A stretch of 24,689 bases of DNA, from assembly GCA_963854565.1 (NCBI GenBank), contig CAWKZT010000010.1:1-24689 (forward strand), read 5' to 3'. The stretch is from CAWKZT01 sp963854565. GTDB taxonomy: Bacteria > Actinomycetota > Acidimicrobiia > Acidimicrobiales > JAHEJN01. The notes under the pieces were generated by a model. That model was not told the DNA's origin and did not search any database. It saw only the letters and a list, made by a program, of their open reading frames with translations. Below are positions 1-6,448 of this stretch, piece by piece. Every line of letters begins with the position of its first letter. The stretch's first letter is position 1. The translations under genes were made by a program, and so were the position numbers.

Positions 1-885
1 ATACAGACGTTCGAGATCATCAAGGTCCGCAAACTCCACAACAAGTTGGCCGTGACCGGATCCTATATTTACTTCGACGCGCGTCGCTAGGTGGTCCTCT
101 AACAATTCTTCAAGTTCCAGCAAGGCAGGGGGTTTCAATACCGGTCGTGACTTCTTCGGTGATCGGGCGGTAGATTTACCGGCAGAGCCCGTCTGAACAG
201 ATGATTCTTGGCCTTTGACTTGTCGCTCAAGCTCGCGAACCGACGTTGATTTCGAAACTGCGCTCTTGGCCATACGGACTCGCTCAGCGGCGGACTCGAT
301 GCCCAATAGAGCACGTCCATGGCCGGCAGAAAGAGCCCCTGAGGCCAGCATGGATTGAACCTCAGGTGGCAACTGAAAGAGCCGGAGCAGGTTTGTTACC
401 GCTGATCGGCTTTTCCCTACCCGTTTTGCCACCTGATCTTGAGTAAGTTCAAACTCATCTATGAGATGCTGGTAAGCCGCTCCTTCTTCCAGCGGATTGA
501 GATCGCTGCGGTGAAGGTTCTCCACAACCGCCTGTTCTAGTGAAGATTGGTCCGCCGCCTCACGAATTAGGGCCGGGATTGAAGTTAATCCGGCCATCTG
601 TGCGGCTCGCCACCTGCGCTCGCCAGCAATAAGCTCGTAGTCGGCGTCGCCAAGTGAGCGCACCAAGATTGGTTGCAGTACACCAATAGCGGTGATGGAG
701 GCGGCTAGGGAAGCGAGTTCTTCATCGTCGAAATTCTCGCGTGGTTGCCATCGATTGGGAGAAATTACCGAAATTGGCAATTCGCGGTAGGCCGAGCCAC
801 CCCCGTCCACGACAGCATGCATTTCGTCGGTCTCGCCGGGGATCAATGCCCCCAAACCTCGTCCTAGTCCACTACGCCGGGCCAC
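1..885 (-). CDS. parB: Chromosome partitioning protein ParB (C-terminal end cut by window edge)
   Basis: ParB is the CTP-dependent DNA clamp that loads at parS and works with ParA to segregate replicated origins. I translated the minus strand from a GTG at 885; 295 codons stay open to base 1. Visible are the N-terminal start ARRSGLGRGLGALIP, the GERRWRAA motif of the CTP/parS-binding domain, the ENLHRSDLNPLEEG motif, a helix-turn-helix (LTQDQVAKRVGKSRSAVTNLL) and the start of the C-terminal dimerisation domain (GHGQLVVEFADLDDLERLY). Only a few residues should be missing beyond the edge. The GTG start is chosen because GGAGG lies six bases upstream and the protein begins in the typical family way. 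It overlaps the end of parA by 14 bases, so the two are translationally coupled. Its binding sites lie at 2299-2375. Identity is secure; only the 3' end is unseen. Confidence 0.96.
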   Translation of the reverse strand, partial: MARRSGLGRGLGALIPGETDEMHAVVDGGGSAYRELPISVISPNRWQPRENFDDEELASLAASITAIGVLQPILVRSLGDADYELIAGERRWRAAQMAGLTSIPALIREAADQSSLEQAVVENLHRSDLNPLEEGAAYQHLIDEFELTQDQVAKRVGKSRSAVTNLLRLFQLPPEVQSMLASGALSAGHGRALLGIESAAERVRMAKSAVSKSTSVRELERQVKGQESSVQTGSAGKSTARSPKKSRPVLKPPALLELEELLEDHLATRVEVNIGSGHGQLVVEFADLDDLERLY

Positions 886-1723
886 CAGACACCTCCAAAG
901 CAATTTGACGGTAAGCAATAGCCCCACGGGATGTGGGGTCGAATGTAGTTATCGGTTGACCAAACGAGGGTGCCTCAGAAAGTCGCACTGATCGAGGAAC
1001 TACTTGGCGACATACCTTTTCGCCAAAGTGATTTCGGACTTCCTCCGAAACTTGGGCAGAAAGCTTGGTCCTAGCGTCGTACATAACCAGGACAATGGTC
1101 GAGACATGCAACTCGGGGTTGAGGTTGCTCTTGACCATATGAACATTGCGAATAAGTTGTCCGAGTCCTTCAAGTGCGTAGTACTCACACTGAATCGGGA
1201 CAAGGACCTCTCTAGCCGCTGCCAATGCATTTACCGTAATGAGGCCTAATGACGGTGGACAATCGATAAGGACGTAGTCGTAGTCATCAAGAACAGAGTC
1301 GATGGCAACTTTCAACTTACGCTCACGAGAAAAGGCGGGGACCAACTCGATCTCTGCGCCAGCCAGGTCAAGACTGGAGGGTCCAACAAAGAGGTTCTTC
1401 ACCTCGGTTGACTCGATAACATCTTCCATCGGCATATCCCGCAAAATGACGTCATACATCGACGATTCGAGACTGCGGGGGTCTAGTCCTAGGCCAGTAC
1501 TGGCATTTGCTTGGGGGTCAAGGTCAACCACCAAGGTGCGGTAGCCGAGATCCGCCAACGAAGCCCCTAAGTTGACGGTTGTGGTCGTCTTACCAACACC
1601 GCCTTTTTGATTGGCAATCGCAATTACTCGTGGCAAAGTGGGCCGGCTATCTACCACCTCTTCCAATGTTTGGCGAACTACTGGATCAGTAGTATCAAAT
1701 TCGGGCTTCCGACCCTCGTTCAT
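872..1723 (-). CDS. parA: Chromosome partitioning ATPase ParA/Soj
   Basis: ParA is the deviant-Walker P-loop ATPase that binds nucleoid DNA nonspecifically and moves ParB-parS complexes. The protein is 283 aa. It shows the deviant Walker A KGGVGKTTTTVNL (residues about 40-52), Walker A' DLDPQANAS, Walker B VLIDCPPSLG and the C-terminal LSEAPSFGQPI block. A longer frame extends to 1756, but the ATG at 1723 is preferred because GGAGGT lies six bases upstream and the extra residues (LASWANWRST) look non-coding. The leader of about 30 residues before the P-loop is normal for chromosomal ParA in actinobacteria. A 6+6 bp dyad (GTTAGC...GCTAAC, 1736-1754) sits immediately upstream of the ribosome binding site and may be a control site. 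It is transcribed with parB. Confidence 0.97.
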   Translation of the reverse strand: MNEGRKPEFDTTDPVVRQTLEEVVDSRPTLPRVIAIANQKGGVGKTTTTVNLGASLADLGYRTLVVDLDPQANASTGLGLDPRSLESSMYDVILRDMPMEDVIESTEVKNLFVGPSSLDLAGAEIELVPAFSRERKLKVAIDSVLDDYDYVLIDCPPSLGLITVNALAAAREVLVPIQCEYYALEGLGQLIRNVHMVKSNLNPELHVSTIVLVMYDARTKLSAQVSEEVRNHFGEKVCRQVVPRSVRLSEAPSFGQPITTFDPTSRGAIAYRQIALEVSGGPA

Positions 1724-1735
1724 AGTGGACCTCCA

Positions 1736-1754
1736 GTTAGCCCACGACGCTAAC
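1736..1754. promoter_or_regulatory. Inverted repeat directly upstream of the parA ribosome binding site
   Basis: GTTAGC (1736-1741) and GCTAAC (1749-1754) are perfect 6-bp arms around a 7-base spacer. They lie just 5' of the parA GGAGGT. The position would suit an operator for autoregulation by ParA or ParB, or a small mRNA hairpin near the start. The role is inference. Confidence 0.3.
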
Positions 1755-2122
1755 ACTGTTCAATTCATGATGGGGGAACCACCCCGGAGATATTTCGCAG
1801 GACGGCGGAGACGAGGCCATTAGTGGTCTGCTCTGCCCCAACTTTAATTGATACTCGTTGTTAGAAACTTCACACCGCTTGGGGTGCAGTGTGGTGTTGT
1901 ATTCCGCGTCATAGCCGCGTTCTACCCCGCATTAACGGCAAACAGCGCGGCCATGCGGCCACTGACTCCACCACCAACGATGCGGTTTGACCACAAGTCC
2001 GTAACACGAGCACAAGTAAAGCTTGCCTTCTGGTGTTCGACGCTCAGTAATGTCTCCCATCCGCCATCAAGGAGCTCGTTGGTGACGAATCAATAACCAA
2101 ACGTGGGGTCACTGTGATGAAT

Positions 2123-2140
2123 ATCAACGATCACGTTGAT
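2123..2140. repeat. Small inverted repeat in the parA-rsmG gap
   Basis: Arms ATCAACG (2123-2129) and CGTTGAT (2134-2140) are perfect complements around a 4-base loop. No T-run follows on either strand, so it is not a standard terminator. It could be an operator half-site pair or chance. Confidence 0.3.
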
Positions 2141-2298
2141 GGGATGCACTTCGTCCTGATGGCGATCGCAATAGGGTTGCGCCTGCTATTTGTAGAACGC
2201 CTGAGGTGAGTATTTAAGAATCCGGCCCGCCACAGGCCCAGGCATACCTGATGTGGTAGTTGCGCAAATGCTGTGTCGCCTTGGTGAGCCAAGGTTAC

Positions 2299-2312
2299 GT
2301 TTCACGTGAAAC
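2299..2312. other. parS site 1
   Basis: The 14-bp palindrome GTTTCACGTGAAAC is a perfect core match to the bacterial parS consensus. Its flanks (C on the left, A on the right) differ from the 16-bp ideal at one end only. ParB loads here. It sits 61 bp from the second parS and about 5.8 kb from the predicted origin, in the usual origin-proximal place. Confidence 0.95.
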
Positions 2313-2359
2313 ATTACCGGCCTTGAGTGGATGGTGGTGGGGGTGCGGCGCGCTTGGCA

Positions 2360-2375
2360 TGTTTCACGTGAAACA
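2360..2375. other. parS site 2 (perfect 16-mer)
   Basis: TGTTTCACGTGAAACA is the exact 16-bp parS consensus. It ends two bases from the rsmG stop codon (2377-2379). With site 1 it forms a pair that nucleates the ParB-DNA partition complex. Confidence 0.97.
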
Positions 2376-2376
2376 A

Positions 2377-3012
2377 CTACCACAGAGGCTTCCGGCGGGG
2401 GACACCGACTCGCCGGGGAAAGTTGTCGGGGGTTGTTGAAATTTTAGTAGCTGACCAATACAGAGGATCTATTTGTGGGTTGGGGGCTAGCCCTAGAGAA
2501 AGTAGCCCTTCTTGGGGCCACCGGGCCTGCTCGCCGGGCGGTTCACTAACCACTAAGGTGCCACCGATGCGCAACAGTGGCGCTGCGCATTCGGCGGTCA
2601 TTGCTGGTGGTCCAAATCCGCGGGCGGTAACGAGATCGAACTGACCACGAAGATCGCGCCCGGCGTCCTCCGCGTCACCCAGCCAACAACGAATCCGATC
2701 TATCCAACCAACCCGTGAAATGGTGATATCGAGTCGTGCGACGGACCGTTCACGTCGCTCGATGAGGGTCCATTCTGTTGCTGGCAGTGTGGCGGCAATA
2801 ACTAGTGATGGGAGGCCGGCTCCTGGGCCTAGGTCTGCGCATAGGCCAGATGAGATTCCCAGGCCATTCAGAACAGCGCTATAACCTAAGGCGTGGTGAA
2901 GGTGATCCTCTAAATCGCGTGGGCCAATGGTTCCTAGAGTTTGACTTCGCTCCAGTTCGGCCACCAGGGCCGGAAATTGCGCCGTCAACTCGTCTACTGA
3001 ATTGATGTGCAT
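2377..3012 (-). CDS. rsmG: 16S rRNA (guanine-527-N7)-methyltransferase RsmG (GidB)
   Basis: RsmG methylates G527 in the 530 loop of 16S rRNA using S-adenosylmethionine. At 211 aa it has the usual length. The SAM-binding loop is DLGPGAGLPSLVIA (from residue 60), followed by the acidic strand WTLIERRERS, the RGFGPP block, and the family C-terminus FPRRVGVPRRKPLW. The ATG at 3012 is the only sensible start. The gene lies between khpB and parA, as in most actinobacteria, but is isolated from khpB by a terminator and so needs its own promoter in 3013-3085. Loss of RsmG function is a known cause of low-level streptomycin resistance; nothing here suggests loss. Confidence 0.95.
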   Translation of the reverse strand: MHINSVDELTAQFPALVAELERSQTLGTIGPRDLEDHLHHALGYSAVLNGLGISSGLCADLGPGAGLPSLVIAATLPATEWTLIERRERSVARLDITISRVGWIDRIRCWLGDAEDAGRDLRGQFDLVTARGFGPPAMTAECAAPLLRIGGTLVVSEPPGEQARWPQEGLLSLGLAPNPQIDPLYWSATKISTTPDNFPRRVGVPRRKPLW

Positions 3013-3085
3013 GCCAACAGTCTACCGATAGCCCACAACGATGGCCTGATAGCCAGTCGTTCATTAGTTCTGGTGTAAAACGACA

Positions 3086-3121
3086 AAGGCCCGGCACCCC
3101 CTATAGAGGGTGCCGGGCCTT
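3086..3121 (-). terminator. Strong hairpin terminator after khpB
   Basis: The arms AAGGCCCGGCACCC (3086-3099) and GGGTGCCGGGCCTT (3108-3121) are perfectly complementary over 14 bp around an 8-base loop. On the minus strand the hairpin is followed by TGTCGTTTT, a moderately U-rich tail. It lies 13 bp after the khpB stop and closes the rpmH-rnpA-yidD-yidC-khpB unit. Confidence 0.9.
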
Positions 3122-3133
3122 GCGAATCTCGTG

Positions 3134-4132
3134 CTAGTTAGTAGCGGAGATTTCGATGTAACGTGATGGTTCGCGACCTTCGGATGTGGTAACTACACCC
3201 TCAATATCGGTAAGTGCATCATGAATTACCTTGCGGTCTGATGCTGACATTGGCTGCAGAACCTTATTGTTTCCCGATTCCTTCACGTCGTCAGCTAAAC
3301 GAACCGCGAACTCGGTAAGGGCTTCGCGACGCTTGGCCCGGTAGGACCCAATGTCGACATGAACGCGGCCTTCAAGGTTTCCGTCGGCTTCTTGTTGTAC
3401 TGCGGTGCGAGCAATTTCTTGGATCGACTGCAATGTGCCGCCCTTGGGACCAATCATGAGGCCAAGATCGGCACCGTTTACCTGCACTTCGTACGAAGTA
3501 TCGTCCAACTGCACAGGGACAACGTCGCCTTGGAGTCCAAAGGCATTGGTTAAGCCCTCAAGAAAGTCACGGACAACATCAGCCTGTTCGGCGGCATCCA
3601 TTACTGGTCCAGTCTTTTCCATGGGTGCTTTCTCCTTGGCCTGTCGGTTACCCGAGGACGCTTTCTGTGATTCTGTGGATTTGCTCCTGTTGGAGCCATT
3701 CTTTTTGTTGGCGTTATCGCGATTACTGGGTTTGTTGCCACCGTCACGGCTAGACCCATCTTTGGAATCTTGTTGCTTGTTGTTGCTCTTGTTCGAGCCA
3801 TTGCCCTTGCCAGATCTATCATTAGAACCATTTCCTTGGCCGCTTTCACGATTGCCTTGGCTGCGATTTTGGCTCTTGTTTCCACCAGACCGACTATTGC
3901 TATTACCGCGCGTGCGGTTTCGTCCGCGGTCACGGCCATCAACCTTTTCGGGTGGGCGAGTGGGCTTCACCCGGGCACGAACTCGTGCTTCGGTCTTACC
4001 CATTCCCAGGAAACCCTTTTTAGGTTCCTCAACAACCACAATTTCGGCATCGTTGAAGGCGATTCCCAGGCCATCGAGGGCCCGGTCGCGGGCATCCTGG
4101 ATGGTTTCTCCGGTAGTTTCTATCCATTCCAT
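3134..4132 (-). CDS. khpB: RNA-binding protein KhpB/Jag with a long disordered linker
   Basis: KhpB (Jag, EloR) is an RNA-binding protein that, with KhpA, affects cell elongation and division in Gram-positive bacteria; it is usually encoded next to yidC. The 332-aa protein has a Jag_N domain (residues 1-55, ending GFLGMGKTEARVRARVKP), a linker of about 110 residues (60-170) almost entirely N, S, G, K, R, D and Q, a KH domain with a proper GxxG loop (G228-P-K-G231), and a C-terminal R3H domain with the R-x3-H motif (R300-H304) and SRYIEIS end. Family members are often about 160-250 aa, so the linker explains the extra length. The gene follows yidC by 68 bp and is the last of the unit before the terminator. 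Confidence 0.92.
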   Translation of the reverse strand: MEWIETTGETIQDARDRALDGLGIAFNDAEIVVVEEPKKGFLGMGKTEARVRARVKPTRPPEKVDGRDRGRNRTRGNSNSRSGGNKSQNRSQGNRESGQGNGSNDRSGKGNGSNKSNNKQQDSKDGSSRDGGNKPSNRDNANKKNGSNRSKSTESQKASSGNRQAKEKAPMEKTGPVMDAAEQADVVRDFLEGLTNAFGLQGDVVPVQLDDTSYEVQVNGADLGLMIGPKGGTLQSIQEIARTAVQQEADGNLEGRVHVDIGSYRAKRREALTEFAVRLADDVKESGNNKVLQPMSASDRKVIHDALTDIEGVVTTSEGREPSRYIEISATN

Positions 4133-4200
4133 ATCGTTCTCTCCTTGCTTCTAAACGGGAAATCCCGCGGTTTCAGACAAACGTGTTGTCCTACGAGTCC

Positions 4201-5304
4201 CTACTTATCTTTCTTGGGGGTGATCCGTCCGCTGGAATTCTTCGTTGGTTTTACTGGTTTTGTACCGCTTGCCTTGCTCGATTCAGTGGCAGCAGGATCA
4301 TTGCTGCGACGCTTGCGAGCGGGGCGACTAGTAGGACGACGGGACCCATGGGCGCCGCCTCCCGAACTTGCTCGACCAGAATTAGTCGACGGCTTTTTCT
4401 TTTTAGTAATGGTCGTAGGACCAGTACTTTCGGGGACAATGACGGGAATTTCTTCGCCATCCTCGCCGTAGAACTGACGGGTAATGACCGCTTGTTGTCC
4501 AACGCGAATTAGGTTGGAGACAACAAAGTACATGACTAATGCGGCCACAAAGTTGAATGAGAACACCGGCAACATGAACGGCATTACCTTCATAATCATG
4601 TCCTGGGTGGGATTAGCCGCGGCGGCACTGCTCTTTCTGCGGCCACGAATTTGCCGCTGCTGGACTACTGAGGTAGCCAACACAATGGCGATAAGAAGCA
4701 GATACGGCCAGGCTGTAACTATGCCGTCGCTGAGGACGTTACGAGCGGAGCGTGAAAGGTCAATACCAAACGACGGCATGTCGTTGCGTACCTCAAGGGC
4801 CTGACGGAGGTCGGATCCCTCGCTCAAATAAGCCGGATTGAACTTACGGGACACAAAGTCGTCAAGTGGCACCGGTTCAAACCCAACGGCTTGGCCACCT
4901 GCAACCTCATTAACACCAGCCACATAACCCGAGGAACCAATAGCCAAGCCGGTCTCGGTAATACGACGAGTAATACCGCGAATAATTTGGTACATCACCA
5001 AGAAAATCGGCATCTGCACCAGAATCGGCAGGCAACCACCTAGTGGGTTTACCCCATTAGCTTGGTACAACGCCATCATTTCTTGATTGAGTCGCTCGCG
5101 GTCGTCCTTGTGCTTGGATTGCAATGCCTTTATCTCTGGTTGCAGGCGTTGCATGGCAATCATGGACTTCGTCTGTTTAAAAGTGAGTGGTGTCACGACG
5201 GAGAACACGACGATCGTCAAAAGAATGACGGCTACACCGAAGCGCGATGGCCCGGTCCACGTTTCGTAGAAGAAGGAAAGTAAGGCGGCGAGGAAATCAA
5301 ACAT
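4201..5304 (-). CDS. yidC: Membrane protein insertase YidC/Oxa1
   Basis: YidC inserts and folds inner-membrane proteins, alone or with SecYEG. The 367-aa protein is the short Gram-positive type without the large periplasmic domain. It has a first helix (residues 22-41) followed by LTFKQTKSM with the groove-type basic residue, a coiled cytoplasmic hairpin (about 50-85), a helix with the GGCLPILVQMPIFLVMYQ signature (89-107), and later helices at about 197-214 and 237-266. The last 85 or so residues (about 283-367) are strongly basic and low in complexity, like ribosome-binding tails of some Oxa1 proteins. It starts 19 bp after the yidD stop with no strong ribosome binding site, so coupling with upstream genes is likely. 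Confidence 0.96.
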   Translation of the reverse strand: MFDFLAALLSFFYETWTGPSRFGVAVILLTIVVFSVVTPLTFKQTKSMIAMQRLQPEIKALQSKHKDDRERLNQEMMALYQANGVNPLGGCLPILVQMPIFLVMYQIIRGITRRITETGLAIGSSGYVAGVNEVAGGQAVGFEPVPLDDFVSRKFNPAYLSEGSDLRQALEVRNDMPSFGIDLSRSARNVLSDGIVTAWPYLLLIAIVLATSVVQQRQIRGRRKSSAAAANPTQDMIMKVMPFMLPVFSFNFVAALVMYFVVSNLIRVGQQAVITRQFYGEDGEEIPVIVPESTGPTTITKKKKPSTNSGRASSGGGAHGSRRPTSRPARKRRSNDPAATESSKASGTKPVKPTKNSSGRITPKKDK

Positions 5305-5323
5305 GAGTTAAGAAGCTCGAGAA

Positions 5324-5593
5324 CTAGCGGGTAAGGGGTGATTCAACAATGTGGTTATAAACATCGTGCGAGTGGTTAGATGGGACGGGATCAAGACCGT
5401 GGGTTCCCCAGGGGTTACACCGGCCAATACGTCGGGCGGTGAGCCATGATCCCTTTACCGCACCGTGCTCGACGAGAGCCTCGCGGCCGTAGACCGAGCA
5501 AGATGGTATGTGTCTACAAGGGGAGTTATAGCCGCCGCGCACGTACTGATATCCGGCAATGCTTTTGTCAAGGACCCAGGCCAGCGGGGTCAT
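5324..5593 (-). CDS. yidD: Membrane protein insertion efficiency factor YidD
   Basis: YidD is a small membrane-associated protein that helps YidC-dependent insertion. The 89-aa protein shows the full family signature: PCRHIPSCSVYGREALVEHG, then GSWLTARRIGRCNPWGTHGLDPVP. A TTG at 5608 could extend it by five codons, but the ATG at 5593 is preferred because it overlaps the rnpA stop as ATGA, the usual rnpA-yidD junction, and gives the standard N-terminus MTPLAWVLDKSIAGYQ. It lies between rnpA and yidC as in most bacteria. Confidence 0.95.
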   Translation of the reverse strand: MTPLAWVLDKSIAGYQYVRGGYNSPCRHIPSCSVYGREALVEHGAVKGSWLTARRIGRCNPWGTHGLDPVPSNHSHDVYNHIVESPLTR

Positions 5594-5931
5594 GATGCGG
5601 AATCCCAACGGGCAGCAACTTTGGCGAGAGCTTGGTCGAGAACGACAGCAATTTCGTCGGAGCTGGCAGAAACGGGGCGGCGAATCTTCATGAGATAGTC
5701 GCCTGGCAAGAAGCTATTGTCTGCGGCTCGAACTTCGAGGAGCGGTGCGAGTTGCCGGCGCAACCGATTGCGCGTAACAGCAGAGCCGGCCCCGCGGGTA
5801 AGTGCGTAGGCGACTCGATAGTGGCCGGGTTGTTCCGGCGGGAGGTAGGAGATGCCAAGCCAGTCATGCCGAGTACGAATCGCTTCGGTCCTAAAGCGTT
5901 GATGCGTGGTCCGATCACTGATTCGAGTTAT
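5590..5931 (-). CDS. rnpA: Ribonuclease P protein component RnpA, non-canonical start
   Basis: RnpA is the protein subunit of RNase P, which matures the 5' ends of tRNAs. I translated the minus strand between rpmH and yidD and found HYRVAYALTRGAGSAVTRNRLRRQL, with the hallmark RNRLRR motif, followed by LPGDYLMKIRRP. The stop TGA (5592-5590) overlaps the yidD ATG. The N-terminal family region reads RTTHQRFRTEAIRTRHDWLG, preceded by TRISD. No ATG, GTG or TTG is in frame upstream. The most natural start is an ATA at 5931 that shares its A with the rpmH stop (TAATA where TAATG is usual), giving 113 aa. ATC at 5922 or a CTG at 6078 (162 aa, spanning rpmH) are alternatives. Identity is secure; the start is unresolved. 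Confidence 0.88.
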   Translation of the reverse strand: MTRISDRTTHQRFRTEAIRTRHDWLGISYLPPEQPGHYRVAYALTRGAGSAVTRNRLRRQLAPLLEVRAADNSFLPGDYLMKIRRPVSASSDEIAVVLDQALAKVAARWDSAS

Positions 5932-6065
5932 TAGGCGGACAGCTTTGCCCTTCCCTTGCGGCGCCGGTTCTTTAAGATAGCTCGGCCTGCTTTTGTGGAC
6001 ATGCGGGCGCGGAAGCCATGTTTCGTCGAGCGGCGACGAACGTTTGGCTGGTAGGTACGTTTCAT
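5931..6065 (-). CDS. rpmH: 50S ribosomal protein L34
   Basis: L34 is a small basic protein of the large ribosomal subunit. The 44-aa product MKRTYQPNVRRRSTKHGFRA onward, ending RRRKGRAKLSA, matches the family over its whole length. The frame can be opened further to 6146, but the residues before MKRTYQPN are not part of L34, so the ATG at 6065 is the start. Its TAA stop abuts the rnpA frame. It is the first gene of the leftward unit, starting about 480 bp from dnaA, which is transcribed the other way. Confidence 0.97.
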   Translation of the reverse strand: MKRTYQPNVRRRSTKHGFRARMSTKAGRAILKNRRRKGRAKLSA

Positions 6066-6192
6066 GATTTTGCCCCAGTGGGAGGAGAGAGAAGAGGAAC
6101 TAGCTGCGGTGCTGTGGGAAAGAGGGTCCCGTTGTCGTGACAGCACTGCGACAGGTAATCAGTTGAAAAGAATTCACATGATCACAAGATGT

Positions 6193-6210
6193 CGAACCCA
6201 CGTTGGTTCG
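6193..6210. repeat. 18-bp near-palindrome in the rpmH-dnaA gap
   Basis: CGAACCCACGTTGGTTCG has perfect 6-bp outer arms and a central ACGT; only two of 18 positions break the symmetry. It resembles a dimeric repressor operator. It is not an actinobacterial SOS box, because the spacing between GAAC and GTTC is eight bases rather than four. Confidence 0.35.
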
Positions 6211-6448
6211 CGCAGAACAGTAAAACGCTAGGCGCGAACTCGGCGCGCGCCAACCTCTAACCTCTTCTCATCTAAAAACCATTGATATTACAGGCTTGTA
6301 ATTAATTTCTACCGGGCAATTACTGCCGATCGGACTCGCATTGACAACAAGTCCCTGCTAGGTTGCGGGATCCACGTTACAAGTCGAACGTGAAATGAAC
6401 TAAATACCTTGCAATAGCAATGGTTTGTAGCATTTTACGAGGAGAAGC

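Larger units (their letters stand above)
1724..2298. other. Long parA-rsmG intergenic gap without a convincing gene
   Basis: About 575 bp separate the parA start from the first parS site. ORFs here on either strand are short, lack ribosome binding sites and have no recognisable domain. The gap holds a dyad next to parA (1736-1754), a second inverted repeat (ATCAACG, 4-base loop, CGTTGAT; 2123-2140) and a 55-codon minus-strand open stretch (1925-2089) with no canonical start, described under findings. The parA promoter must lie here, but I could not assign confident -35/-10 boxes. Confidence 0.5.

Noticed and set aside
1848..2096. 82-codon plus-strand ORF in the parA-rsmG gap
   Set aside because: No ribosome binding site, no hydrophobic core or motif, and opposite strand to the whole left arm.
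2186..2383. 66-codon minus-strand ORF containing MFHVKR near rsmG
   Set aside because: Its sequence is a read-through of the two parS palindromes (TTTCACGTGAAA gives FHVK). It has no ribosome binding site, overlaps the rsmG end and shows no domain.
3405..4154. 249-codon plus-strand ORF opposite khpB
   Set aside because: It is the complement of the low-complexity linker and reads as leucine/proline-rich noise; the khpB domains on the minus strand are clear.
5688..5918. GTG-started ORF (5918) as the real rnpA start
   Set aside because: It is in a different frame from the RNRLRR-containing RnpA sequence and encodes no RnpA motif; using it would require a frameshift.
6193..6210. LexA/SOS box upstream of dnaA
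   Set aside because: GAAC and GTTC are eight bases apart, not the four required by the GAACNNNNGTTC-type box.
6341..6369. TTGACA-based sigma-70-type dnaA promoter
   Set aside because: The -35 hexamer is perfect but 16-18 bases downstream there is only GC-rich sequence with no acceptable -10.
6383..6396. Possible third parS-like site near dnaA (GTCGAACGTGAAAT)
   Set aside because: Only about 10 of 14 positions match and the left half is broken; the two perfect sites at 2299-2375 set a much higher standard.
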